DNA of 64,000 nucleotides from a virus: IMG/VR virus record IMGVR_UViG_3300050821_005436, positions 1 to 64,000 of that record; one strand, written 5' to 3'. The notes below the pieces were generated by a model. The model had not been told where the DNA came from, searched no databases, and was given only the letters and a program-made list of their open reading frames with translations. Of the stretch, positions 33,579-41,622 are shown in pieces. Made by a program: the position numbers and the translations under genes. The stretch's first letter is position 1; every line of letters starts with the position of its first letter.

Positions 33579-34956
33579 AAAATTCTCTATATTCTGGGAA
33601 CGTGGTTAAAAAATCTGTTCCTCTACGTTGATCGTATTCTTTGTAAAAACTTTTAAAATCTGCCAATCGTTTTTGTAAATCAACATTGTCGAGTGGTGTC
33701 AAAGCATATTCCTTTAGTCGCGCAATTTGATCCAATTCTTCTAGATAAAATCTACCAGCCGCATCCTCGCTATGATTTCTATCATGCATATTCATCCATT
33801 GATCAATATCATTAAGATACTTTAACTTAAATTCAGTAGGTAAAATTCTAACGTCTTGAAACTGTGGCCACCGCAAATAACTAATTACAAACGGGATGCG
33901 GTTAAATCCATCATCCTCGTTGTATGCTCGCCTGAAACTCCATATATCATACATGAAACCCTTGAATGAAGTCAAACTCAATGCATTAAACGTAATCATA
34001 AAATTTATACGGTAATTACTAGGTGTTTCGTCTAAGTATCTATCTACATTTTTTATAAATGTATCATAATCCATTCCATATCTGATATAATTAGCTTGAA
34101 TGTCTGACGCTTCGCAGCTTGTATATAATTCAAATTCTTTGACCTTGCCGTTTAGCTTATTTGCATAGTCAATTATTTTGTCTATTAATTGGTCAGGAAC
34201 CATCATGTTTGAATTTACTGATAATTTCAAATTTGGCATAGGATTCTGATAAATCATATCGAGCAATTTCCAGAAATCTTTACTTAACAATGGTTCGCCG
34301 CCCGTAATTCTTAGCTCTACTAACGTTTTACTTAGTTCAGGCCACCAACCCCAGAATGCATCTACATATGGATTATGATCTTTGTGAGGAATTGGCATCT
34401 TCCCTTGTTGCTTAATCCATTCTATATTACCTATCCCAACTTTATATTCACCATACCGCTCAATTTCTTCCATCCAACTAGAAGAAACGTCAGGGGAACA
34501 ATACATACAAGACATTTGACATACACTGCTAAACGAAATTTCTACGTATGTTGGCGTTATATTGTTTAATGGGCCATTCGTTAATACTTTATCAGCATAC
34601 GGATATGCCCAGCTTTCATCTGTGCTTTTGTATGTCCTATCACTGATATGATCATTACCTAAATCCTCAATGTTCCAACAATAGTTGCATGCAGATGGGC
34701 GACGAGATTCCATCATATCCAATCGTTCTAGCTTCTTTTCTTTTGTATTATGTAGTGCTGAATAATTGTTCTTAAGTTCATCCACTGAAATTTTATTTGA
34801 CTTACAATGATGACAGGATGACGTATGACCGTTGTGTAAGTTGATAGTCGTTTGTAGCCATTTAGCTAAACAAATACTATCGCTACCTGCCTTAATTTCT
34901 ATTTCAGTCATTCTCGATAACATGTTATCGACGTTGATCTGGTTTGGTGATTTCAT
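33571..34956 (-). CDS. radical SAM protein, CHH subtype
   Basis: The 461-residue protein has Cys29, C-H-H-C (48-51), C-N-Y-C-W (90-94), the core cluster Cys146, 150, 153 and T-G-G-E-P-L-L. It is the closest paralogue of the 512-residue protein, including the C-terminal EYDQRRG-T-D-F segment. It starts on the stop of an 82-residue small protein (TAATG at 34956) and overlaps the next gene by eight bases. Confidence 0.85.
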   Translation of the reverse strand: MKSPNQINVDNMLSRMTEIEIKAGSDSICLAKWLQTTINLHNGHTSSCHHCKSNKISVDELKNNYSALHNTKEKKLERLDMMESRRPSACNYCWNIEDLGNDHISDRTYKSTDESWAYPYADKVLTNGPLNNITPTYVEISFSSVCQMSCMYCSPDVSSSWMEEIERYGEYKVGIGNIEWIKQQGKMPIPHKDHNPYVDAFWGWWPELSKTLVELRITGGEPLLSKDFWKLLDMIYQNPMPNLKLSVNSNMMVPDQLIDKIIDYANKLNGKVKEFELYTSCEASDIQANYIRYGMDYDTFIKNVDRYLDETPSNYRINFMITFNALSLTSFKGFMYDIWSFRRAYNEDDGFNRIPFVISYLRWPQFQDVRILPTEFKLKYLNDIDQWMNMHDRNHSEDAAGRFYLEELDQIARLKEYALTPLDNVDLQKRLADFKSFYKEYDQRRGTDFLTTFPEYREFYE

Positions 34957-35204
34957 TAACTGTGTTTTAATCTCTCTACTAATTTTTCTTGGTCTGTCAA
35001 TTCTTTATTATAAATTATGATTCTTCCTTCAAGCAAGCATTCTTCATAATCGTGAATATCTGACAGGAACGAGTCTTCACCTTCATATTGAACTTCAATA
35101 TATGGCCATTTTGAATCTGAGTCTATGACCCTTATAATCATTCCAAACTCGTGTATAGTTTTAGAATATATTGAGCAACCAACCGGAATCGTCATTTGGC
35201 TCAT
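34956..35204 (-). CDS. small protein upstream of a radical SAM gene (82 aa)
   Basis: The 82-residue protein has an N-terminal beta-like half (I-P-V-G-C-S-I ... G-M-I-I-R-V-I, W-P-Y-I-E-V-Q-Y) that recalls small beta-barrel modules. It ends with D-Q-E-K-L-V-E-R-L. Its end differs from the DA-x-F group of the other small proteins. Start ATG 35204 overlaps the preceding glycosyltransferase-like gene by four bases. Confidence 0.6.
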   Translation of the reverse strand: MSQMTIPVGCSIYSKTIHEFGMIIRVIDSDSKWPYIEVQYEGEDSFLSDIHDYEECLLEGRIIIYNKELTDQEKLVERLKHS

Positions 35205-36139
35205 TGTAACCCTCTGTTGAAATTGAGAACATCCATTTCAGTAATCATTGCATTAGAAACATTCTTATGTGCGTTTGCATAATGATGCTTAAAAAACTTG
35301 CTTTGTTCAGCATTCATGTCGATTATAGGAAGATTCAATCTACTCCTGAGCATCGGAGTAATGTGATTAATATCATGGACTTGGTTCCAAATTTCTTTAA
35401 TCTTGTCAAAGTCATGCACTTCAATATAATCCCAATCTGTTAGCATTGTTAGATACGTTCCTAAGCGGGCACCGTAAATTGCATAATTGCCATTTTCTAT
35501 ATCAGCACCAACATTCATCCAGATCATTAAATTATCTAAATTGCGAGAATGCACTTTCTTTTCAAAATCTACAAGTGATGGCTTAGAACCTCTATCCAAA
35601 CACATCTTCACACCTTCTCTAAATCCTGCACGAAATGCTTGAAACGCACTTTGATTAGGATATGTTGTGCTATACGTATTATGTAGTGCGATATATTTAG
35701 GATCAAAGCAAAATTCAACATTGTTTTCGTCTTTTCCGTCGCTGTTTTCATGTGTCTTCATGTTGTTTATGAAATCTTTAGTCCATAAACTTAACCCACC
35801 GTTACCATAACAAAGACCATTGATATGGTTGCGTGCTTTCCAACGAAATACGCAATCATCTTGCCAATCCTGAATACATAATTGTAGATTAAAGAATTCA
35901 GGATCAGGAATATTGTCGCCGTCAATCAAAATAAATCTATCTGTCTCACTTACAGCGGCAGCGGCTTTATGGGCAGAATCTGAACCCTTGACTCCATCGA
36001 TGCGTTTTGCCCAGGGCACTATGTTTTGAACTTTAATCCAAAATTCCTCTTTTTTCGGCTCATCATAGGTCAAAAAGATAATATCTAAATCTGCTACGTC
36101 TATAATCTTATCACTACTAATGTATTCATTTTGAAACAT
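35201..36139 (-). CDS. glycosyltransferase-like protein (GT-A fold)
   Basis: The 312-residue protein has D-I-I-F-L-T-Y-D-E-P (19-28), R-I-D-G-V-K-G (46-52), and I-D-G-D-N (72-76), a DxD-type metal/nucleotide-sugar site. The N-H-I-N-G-L-C-Y-G-N-G-G segment follows and should close the sugar pocket. This is a common phage glycosyltransferase type. Its N-terminal half aligns in motif order with the degenerate units of the 965-residue repeat protein. The ATG at 36139 overlaps the previous gene by 14 bases. Confidence 0.75.
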   Translation of the reverse strand: MFQNEYISSDKIIDVADLDIIFLTYDEPKKEEFWIKVQNIVPWAKRIDGVKGSDSAHKAAAAVSETDRFILIDGDNIPDPEFFNLQLCIQDWQDDCVFRWKARNHINGLCYGNGGLSLWTKDFINNMKTHENSDGKDENNVEFCFDPKYIALHNTYSTTYPNQSAFQAFRAGFREGVKMCLDRGSKPSLVDFEKKVHSRNLDNLMIWMNVGADIENGNYAIYGARLGTYLTMLTDWDYIEVHDFDKIKEIWNQVHDINHITPMLRSRLNLPIIDMNAEQSKFFKHHYANAHKNVSNAMITEMDVLNFNRGLQ

Positions 36140-36470
36140 AAGAATCTCTCTCAGTTATCGAATCATCTGCTAAAATTAGCATATTATTCTTTACGGTTTT
36201 AAAATTTCCATCTTCTACTTTTTCTAAGTAGATAGTGTTAATACTAGATAGGGACATATTATGAATCTCACCATTCTTTACTTTATATTTTCCCATCTGA
36301 ATTGCTATAAATGCGTCAAGATCAACTACGATATAATCACCATCTTTATCTTCTATAGTGCAATCCGTAATATTTCCTTTAGCATCATAATATATTTTAT
36401 GCTCTATTGGTGGCGGTGCGACAAAAGTTGAGTCTGCTAATGCCTTCCAAAATTCATCCTCATTGGACAT
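36126..36470 (-). CDS. conserved small phage protein (114 aa)
   Basis: I start this gene at ATG 36470, giving 114 residues. A longer frame opens at 36566 but its extra 32 residues overlap the previous gene heavily and look unlike a protein start. The protein has W-K-A-L-A-D, I-Y-Y-D-A-K-G-N-I-T and a beta-rich C-terminal half. It lies between two glycosyltransferase-like genes. No function is recognised; it may be an accessory subunit. Confidence 0.6.
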   Translation of the reverse strand: MSNEDEFWKALADSTFVAPPPIEHKIYYDAKGNITDCTIEDKDGDYIVVDLDAFIAIQMGKYKVKNGEIHNMSLSSINTIYLEKVEDGNFKTVKNNMLILADDSITERDSYVSK

Positions 36471-37317
36471 ATTTCTGTATAACCTCATCTGTTGCGTAAT
36501 CTTTTTGATAATAATGAAATGGATACAATTGTCTAGTAAAACCAACTGTATGATTACAATCATCATCTATTTGTGAATAGAGTTTAGTGGTCCAATCCTC
36601 ATCGATACCCCAACCCTGAATTCCACCTTTCATATGAACAATTTTCGGGATGCTTAGGTCAGGAATGTAAAAATTTTCTTCCCCTAATATCTTTGCTGCA
36701 ATAGCAAAAACAACATCTGTGGTTGGATATGTATCTCTACAATTAATAAGCAATTCGTCTCTGAAGTAATCCCAATCTTGATAAATCTTTCTTGATAAAT
36801 CAAAGAACTCTGCTGATTGCATTGAATATCTGAAATAGAAAAATGCTGAATATAGATTTGGTAAGCTATTTTCATCAAACAATCGCCTATATGCTCTAGA
36901 ATTTGAAACATTTCCCAGATAATCAACGACTTTTGTTGTGAATAAAACATCTTTCAACTGATATACTGACCACCAATGGTCTATGTTGCGATTGAAAGTC
37001 ATGTCACAATCTAGCTTAACTGTTTCTTTGAATGGCGTAAGCCAATAAGCTTTCCATTCGTCACCTAGTTTCCAACTTGGGTCTTCATTCTCATTTGAAT
37101 CAGGAATCTCTATCACATAATCAAACACTTTTTTATGTTTGTCAGTAATTTCCTTGAACGTCTCTGAATCAACTGCAACTGCATATAAATTAGTTTCTTG
37201 TGTTTTTTTAATTGACGCTGCTTGCAAATATGCTAGACGCAAGTAATCACATTTGCTAGTATTTTTCGCAAATGTGAAGTATCCTTTTTGTGCAGAGAAT
37301 TCACCTCTAATTAGCAT
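36460..37317 (-). CDS. glycosyltransferase-like protein (GT-8-like)
   Basis: The 285-residue protein has a DxD site K-L-D-C-D-M (Asp103, Asp105), preceded by W-x-A-Y-W-L-T-P-F-K-E-T-V. A later S-A-F-F-Y-F-R resembles the strand after the active site in GT-8 or related enzymes. It would transfer a sugar from a nucleotide donor. It overlaps the preceding paralogue by seven bases, and the two share the spacing of DxD to the end of the domain. Confidence 0.7.
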   Translation of the reverse strand: MLIRGEFSAQKGYFTFAKNTSKCDYLRLAYLQAASIKKTQETNLYAVAVDSETFKEITDKHKKVFDYVIEIPDSNENEDPSWKLGDEWKAYWLTPFKETVKLDCDMTFNRNIDHWWSVYQLKDVLFTTKVVDYLGNVSNSRAYRRLFDENSLPNLYSAFFYFRYSMQSAEFFDLSRKIYQDWDYFRDELLINCRDTYPTTDVVFAIAAKILGEENFYIPDLSIPKIVHMKGGIQGWGIDEDWTTKLYSQIDDDCNHTVGFTRQLYPFHYYQKDYATDEVIQKYVQ

Positions 37318-38138
37318 TCGTATTTCTCCAACTTGTCTAGTAATTCTTCATCTTGACACGACCATTTTCCTAAGATATGCACGTTATGATTTTTTATGTA
37401 ATCAACATATTTTTTAGAATTCTTCTCGTATGTGTAGATCAGCCCTCTACCTTCTTTATAATCAATTATTTTAACATCCGTCGATAGCATGCACATTTCT
37501 CCCGGAAGAGATTCTGCTCCAACATTACCTCGTGCTGCTAATGCAATAGTTAATGCATAATCATTTCTATATGGTTGAGGGTCTACTCCAAATAATTTAT
37601 GATAATAATCATATCTGTCTCTTACTTGTTTCATCATGTAAAATGTTGATCCTGCTGCATACGATCGGTCAAAATAACATACTGTCGCCCAACTCATAGG
37701 TAACGTATATTTTGATATTAGACTGCTGCCAGCAAAAGAATCTCTGTTAGTAGGATCGAATACTTTAGAATAGCACATGAATTTATTGTTCGTTGCAAAT
37801 AGCATTTTCAGTGATGGTTCCAAAACAAAATAATCAGCATCAATAAGTAATGTTTTATCGTAAGGAGATAAATCATATGCATCTGGACGAGATTGATTGA
37901 ACCATTTTATATTTTGGTATTCCTCCCCATCAAACATTGCCCTATTCGTATAAGACCCTTTATCTATAATGATACTATCTTCTGCATGTTTGAAGTTGCA
38001 GTCTTTATCTGTAATGATAGTTGTAGGTATTCCCAAATTTTTCTTGACAAATCCAGCTGCAACATCTGCTAATCTAGTGTATTCAAAATCGCCGTTGTTT
38101 ATAGCGAAAATTATGCATCCCTTAGATTTGTTTGCCAT
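37311..38138 (-). CDS. glycosyltransferase-like protein (GT-8-like)
   Basis: The 275-residue protein has L-L-I-D-A-D-Y-F-V (Asp100, Asp102), the DxD site of GT-A enzymes, after an N-terminal A-I-N-N-G-D-F-E-Y segment that starts the Rossmann-like fold. The W-F-N-Q-S-R-P-D block before the DxD is typical of such phage proteins. It overlaps the preceding 104-residue gene by 17 bases. Donor and acceptor are unknown. Confidence 0.7.
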   Translation of the reverse strand: MANKSKGCIIFAINNGDFEYTRLADVAAGFVKKNLGIPTTIITDKDCNFKHAEDSIIIDKGSYTNRAMFDGEEYQNIKWFNQSRPDAYDLSPYDKTLLIDADYFVLEPSLKMLFATNNKFMCYSKVFDPTNRDSFAGSSLISKYTLPMSWATVCYFDRSYAAGSTFYMMKQVRDRYDYYHKLFGVDPQPYRNDYALTIALAARGNVGAESLPGEMCMLSTDVKIIDYKEGRGLIYTYEKNSKKYVDYIKNHNVHILGKWSCQDEELLDKLEKYEC

Positions 38139-38436
38139 TTCTGATCCTCAGAATTTTCTGATACTCAACTTCCCAATCATTCATGATTGTTTGGTAACAT
38201 TGCTTTAGTTCATCTAATAATTTTTCACGTTCGATTCGGATTGGATTTCCATAACTATCCTCAATTACATTGACTTCTACAATTGATAGGAATGTAATAA
38301 GTTCCGGGGAAGCCTTAAATAAGCCACCGTTATGTGCGACGTATAATTGTTGTTGAGATTTTTCTTTGAGTTCTAGCTTTTTGGCTGCATGATTAAATGC
38401 AGCCTGAGCCATACTATTGATATTTGAGTTATTCAT
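38122..38436 (-). CDS. conserved phage protein (104 aa), first gene of the radical SAM operon
   Basis: The 104-residue protein has N-G-G-L-F-K-A-S-P-E-L-I (37-48) and I-E-D-S-Y-G-N-P-I (58-66), blocks that I associate with a small conserved protein of aquatic T4-like phages. Function is unknown. No Shine-Dalgarno is seen: the start codon lies seven bases after the -10 box of a sigma70-type promoter, so its mRNA would be nearly leaderless. Everything downstream to 27489 is packed behind it. Confidence 0.65.
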   Translation of the reverse strand: MNNSNINSMAQAAFNHAAKKLELKEKSQQQLYVAHNGGLFKASPELITFLSIVEVNVIEDSYGNPIRIEREKLLDELKQCYQTIMNDWEVEYQKILRIRNGKQI

Positions 38437-38442
38437 ACAAAC

Positions 38443-38471
38443 ACTGTAGCAGGTTTTGTATGAAATGTCAA
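38443..38471 (-). promoter_or_regulatory. sigma70-type promoter of the radical SAM/glycosyltransferase operon
   Basis: The minus strand has TTGACA (38466-38471), a 17-base spacer and TACAGT (38443-38448), then six bases and ATG 38436. Both boxes and spacing fit the bacterial housekeeping consensus. No TAAATA motif lies here, so the operon may be expressed earlier than the structural genes. Confidence 0.75.
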
Positions 38472-38473
38472 AT

Positions 38474-39448
38474 TTAACTACCTGTTACTGTACCGCCTGA
38501 GATTATGGGAGTGCCCCAAGTGTTGGATAGGTATGTCGTAGGCGGCATACCTGCTGACCAATTTAGTTGCGATACACCATCAACTATATCAGTAGGAGGT
38601 CCAAATGTATCAGATGCTGCGTCAGTCCAAACGATAGAGAATGTCAATACTGAACCTACATCACCGTTTGATCCTTGGTGTCCGTTTGAATTTACGTTTG
38701 TTTGAATAAAATTGACGTTTGCATATGGTGCTGCACCTGCAGAATATTGCTTTTGAATGGTTTGGGCGCCAATTGTCTGTTGCCAATAACCTATAGCAAC
38801 AGGAGGCACAAGAGTTCCAGTTCCACCAGCAGTATTCCCAGAAGCAGTCGTTGTATTATACCCAAAGCTTATAGTTCCGCATGCGGCACATAAATTTACC
38901 CATGACGTATTTTTATTATTTGTAGTTACTGGTGTATGTGTGAATGAGAAATTGATTGTTCCGCCAGCATTGAAGAAATATCTAGCTGCATCTCCAGAGG
39001 TAAAAGTGACAGTGACAGGAAAAGTTAATGCATTTTGCCAACGATTATTATTTGCTGCGCTGTATGCGGATGATCCAGATGCTGCAGTCGTTCTAGTAGT
39101 TACTTTGCCGATATTATTAGTGACTGTGTTGATATCTCCACTAAGAACTGATACGGCTTGAATTAAGTTACCTGTTGTTGGATTCGTCAGTGCAGAAATT
39201 GATGTGCCTTGATGATTTGCAGATGCAGTGATTTTCGAGAACATAGAAGACCATTGTGCTGCTGTTACTAATGTTCCGGTGGTTACCGGTGATAATACTG
39301 ATCCTTGACCGTAACCCTTGCTTCCGTTGCCAACGCCCCAAATTGTATTAACGTTAGCGACTGAGTTGTTAGCTACACCATTTGCTGATCCAGTCGCGAA
39401 AGTGTTGTAATCCCCATTTGCGATTATTTGGCCTGTTGCGTAAGTCAT
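38474..39448 (-). CDS. virion protein, fibre-associated
   Basis: The 324-residue protein is Gly/Ser/Thr/Asn-rich, with almost no charged residues, as expected of a secreted fibre or baseplate-associated protein. It starts with M-T-Y-A-T-G-Q-I-I-A-N-G-D-Y-N and has F-F-N-A-G-G-T-I-N-F in the middle, a pattern that I associate with structural proteins of aquatic phages. It has a ribosome site (AGGA) and lies at the 3' end of the late tail cluster. Role unknown. Confidence 0.7.
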   Translation of the reverse strand: MTYATGQIIANGDYNTFATGSANGVANNSVANVNTIWGVGNGSKGYGQGSVLSPVTTGTLVTAAQWSSMFSKITASANHQGTSISALTNPTTGNLIQAVSVLSGDINTVTNNIGKVTTRTTAASGSSAYSAANNNRWQNALTFPVTVTFTSGDAARYFFNAGGTINFSFTHTPVTTNNKNTSWVNLCAACGTISFGYNTTTASGNTAGGTGTLVPPVAIGYWQQTIGAQTIQKQYSAGAAPYANVNFIQTNVNSNGHQGSNGDVGSVLTFSIVWTDAASDTFGPPTDIVDGVSQLNWSAGMPPTTYLSNTWGTPIISGGTVTGS

Positions 39449-39468
39449 GTATAGTTCCTATTCTTAAT

Positions 39469-40845
39469 TTAACTATTTAACTTAACAATTGCTTCAACAA
39501 TGCCTAATCCGGTAGTATCTTTATCTTCTAACGAACGACCAATAACATTAAATGCTGATGCCTCACCTGGTTGCGCTGCACGCGCTAAACCATTTCCTGC
39601 TGAAACTAGACGGTCGCCTTTCTTAACAATACCGGTGACATTAACTGGCACTCGACCATTAACAGCAACCGGTGGATGAGTATCTGTAGTTCCTGCGCCA
39701 GCATTCATTAGATATGCAGGTTGTGTGCTAATAACTCCAAAAACTGCTTCACTCAAATCTTCATTTGTCATAGTAATTTCATTGACACCACCTAGAGATA
39801 CCACTGTTCCAGGCGCATATATTGAATCTGATTCGAAGCGTTCTGCCACGTCGGCGTAGAGTGCTTGGCTAGAAGTTCCGTTGAATGTAGTAGCATAAAT
39901 GTTACTGAATACTAAACTTGGACTACCGATTGTTTGTGTATTTGTGGTAGTGGGCAATAATGCTGCATTCAATGTTACGTTGGACGTTGCACCTGCAATA
40001 GTAAGTGCAGGTGTCTGAGTTCCGCCTTTATTGACTTGAATATATAAATTACCATTCAAATCTGTATTTTGAATGTATGCATTTTGTGCGACGATAGAAA
40101 ACTGCAAATCATTGCCAGCACCAACAGTAAGTCCTGTATTATTAACAACACCTAAAGTTCCTGTCGTAGATGTATTAGTATCTGAGCGCATGAACTGAGT
40201 TGCTAGTAATCCACCCACAGTATTAGAGTTTGTAGCCGTTCCAGTCAATTGAATTCCTGGAATAGCACCAGTTGTTGCTAAATTAAAACCAGGAGCAATA
40301 GTCGGGAAACCAGGGATAGTTGTCTGTGGTGTAAATAATGAGTCTTTACTTAAAATACCAACTGCGATATTACTTACATAGAAATAAACAATAACGTGAC
40401 TAGTTGATGTTGTATCAATAACTGTGCTAACAATAGCGCCTGACTGACCAGTTGCTGAGGTAAATGATGGTCCAATCAATGTAAATGATGATCCATTGAA
40501 TACATTCAACTGTTGATTGACAGTATCGAACCACAAATCTCCGATAACTGCACCGACAGGAGCAGTGGCTGATGCAGTTGAACTACTAATCGGTTTAAAT
40601 GTAGTTCCTGTATAAACTTTTAGAACGTTATGACTCGAATCCCACCATAGCTGTCCCACTAGTGGATTAACAGGGGCAGTCGTATTTGCAAAGTTTTCTA
40701 GCAAATAAACAAAGTTTTCATCAATGAACTGGCCATAACCTGCGTAGTTTTTACCTACTAGTGTCAAGTTGGTTGTTGTATCAACTGTGCCATCATTAAC
40801 TGTCGTTAGAGCGGCACCATTATAATGTGTTATTGTATAGGGCAT
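39469..40845 (-). CDS. tail fibre protein
   Basis: The 458-residue protein has an N-terminal domain with L-L-E-N-F-A-N and V-G-Q-L-W-W-D, a repeated G-D-L-W-F-D segment and a long Thr/Asn-rich shaft. The C-terminal domain starts with A-L-Y-A-D-V-A-E-R-F-E-S-D (about 326-338) and continues to G-R-V-P-V-N-V and the end. This end domain is common in tail fibres of T4-like phages; I do not see the catalytic residues of a peptidase S74 chaperone. Its start may be coupled to a mini-frame read from the promoter at 40869. Confidence 0.75.
   Translation of the reverse strand: MPYTITHYNGAALTTVNDGTVDTTTNLTLVGKNYAGYGQFIDENFVYLLENFANTTAPVNPLVGQLWWDSSHNVLKVYTGTTFKPISSSTASATAPVGAVIGDLWFDTVNQQLNVFNGSSFTLIGPSFTSATGQSGAIVSTVIDTTSTSHVIVYFYVSNIAVGILSKDSLFTPQTTIPGFPTIAPGFNLATTGAIPGIQLTGTATNSNTVGGLLATQFMRSDTNTSTTGTLGVVNNTGLTVGAGNDLQFSIVAQNAYIQNTDLNGNLYIQVNKGGTQTPALTIAGATSNVTLNAALLPTTTNTQTIGSPSLVFSNIYATTFNGTSSQALYADVAERFESDSIYAPGTVVSLGGVNEITMTNEDLSEAVFGVISTQPAYLMNAGAGTTDTHPPVAVNGRVPVNVTGIVKKGDRLVSAGNGLARAAQPGEASAFNVIGRSLEDKDTTGLGIVEAIVKLNS
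39474..39479 (-). promoter_or_regulatory. T4-late-type promoter (TAAATA)
   Basis: Lies in the last codons of the tail fibre gene; the stop TAA is in the five bases after it. A start near 39468 gives a 20-base leader with AGGA before ATG 39448. Confidence 0.5.
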
Positions 40846-40863
40846 TTAAAATTCCATAATCAT
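40846..40863 (-). other. possible five-codon leader frame before the tail fibre gene
   Basis: On the minus strand ATG 40863 lies exactly five bases after TAAATA and opens Met-Ile-Met-Glu-Phe-stop. The stop TAA (40846-40848) is directly followed by the tail fibre ATG 40845. GGA within it could also act as a ribosome site for the fibre gene. Confidence 0.3.
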
Positions 40864-40868
40864 AAGTG

Positions 40869-40874
40869 TATTTA
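40869..40874 (-). promoter_or_regulatory. T4-late-type promoter overlapping a stop codon
   Basis: TAAATA on the minus strand; its TAA (40872-40874) is the stop of the 198-residue gene. The predicted +1 is the ATG of the mini-frame at 40863. Confidence 0.6.
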
Positions 40875-41468
40875 TGCTAAATTAGTCAATGATTGGATGC
40901 GTAATGTATAATCAATTTGCAACATACGATTCAGTGACTTTTGAACTGGACTAAAAATAACATGAGTTAATAATAATCCTGCTCCTGGTGTTCCGTTCCA
41001 ACTTTTAAGACCCAACTCATCAAATGTAAATGTGTCGTTAAAGTTAGTTGAATTATCAAATGCTGATTGTCCTGATGGTTCTCCAAAATCCAACAAACAG
41101 GAAATTAAAATATCTGTATATACTTGTCCTTGCGAGTGATTTACTTGCATGAAATTCACTCCTGGATTAGGATTTAATGAACTTTGGTCATTAACCACTT
41201 TGTAATAAGTGTCATTATACAAACTAGCATTTTGTCCTGTAACATTAGGCGGCAAATAAGTAATGATACCAGTCGAACTGACGCTGGTTCCGCCATTACC
41301 AAAATGCATTTCTTGAATCCACCCAGTTGTTCTGTTTGCTAAGGTTAATGCCATTGCATTAGAAATATTTTCATAATGCACAGCGTTGTCTTTATCAACA
41401 AAAATTTCTTTTGAAATCGGATCAAAAATTTTAATGTGTCCATGGACACTCATAGGAATATTAATCAT
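40872..41468 (-). CDS. virion structural protein (198 aa)
   Basis: The 198-residue protein starts with a short segment G-H-I-K-I-F-D-P-x-S-K-E-I-F-V (10-24) that repeats in the 47-residue peptide encoded just upstream. The rest is beta-rich with W-I-Q-E-M-H-F-G-N-G-G and L-T-H-V-I-F-S-P, features that I associate with tail or neck proteins of T4-like phages. Its stop codon is part of the next late promoter. Confidence 0.65.
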   Translation of the reverse strand: MINIPMSVHGHIKIFDPISKEIFVDKDNAVHYENISNAMALTLANRTTGWIQEMHFGNGGTSVSSTGIITYLPPNVTGQNASLYNDTYYKVVNDQSSLNPNPGVNFMQVNHSQGQVYTDILISCLLDFGEPSGQSAFDNSTNFNDTFTFDELGLKSWNGTPGAGLLLTHVIFSPVQKSLNRMLQIDYTLRIQSLTNLA

Positions 41469-41472
41469 CTGT

Positions 41473-41616
41473 TCATGCCCTTATTTCGACAAAAACTTCA
41501 TTTGTCTGTGGATCGAAGATTTTGATTTTGCCTTGTGTCAAAATACCCGACTTCTCGTCGGGTTTTTGATCTTTGGTCTTAACATCTTCATTAGGTTTAA
41601 TAGGTTTTTCTTGCAT
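41473..41616 (-). CDS. 47-aa peptide related to the N-terminus of the next protein
   Basis: The frame runs from ATG 41616 to TGA 41473 and encodes 47 residues: a charged, Lys/Pro/Glu-rich N-terminal half and a second half G-K-I-K-I-F-D-P-x-T-N-E-V-F-V. That half matches the segment at residues 10-24 of the 198-residue protein. The gene is four bases from its neighbour and starts six bases after TAAATA. A stem-loop lies in its middle (41546-41562). It may be a free copy of an attachment motif. Confidence 0.6.
   Translation of the reverse strand: MQEKPIKPNEDVKTKDQKPDEKSGILTQGKIKIFDPQTNEVFVEIRA
41546..41562. terminator. hairpin with T tract inside the 47-aa gene
   Basis: CCCGAC and GTCGGG form a six-base-pair stem with a five-base loop. 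On the plus strand it is followed by TTTTT (41563-41567); on the minus strand, the coding direction, by TATTTTG. It looks like a weak bidirectional terminator embedded in a coding region. Confidence 0.45.
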
Positions 41617-41622
41617 AAAGAA

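Noticed and set aside
36471-36566. N-terminal extension of the 36126-36470 gene
   Set aside because: The extra 32 residues are hydrophobic and unlike the rest, and overlap the preceding glycosyltransferase gene.
39469-40845. C-terminal domain of the tail fibre as a peptidase S74 chaperone
   Set aside because: A-D-V-A-E-R-F recalls the A-D-x-R-x-K entry only loosely and no Ser-Lys dyad pattern could be read; left as a fibre end domain.
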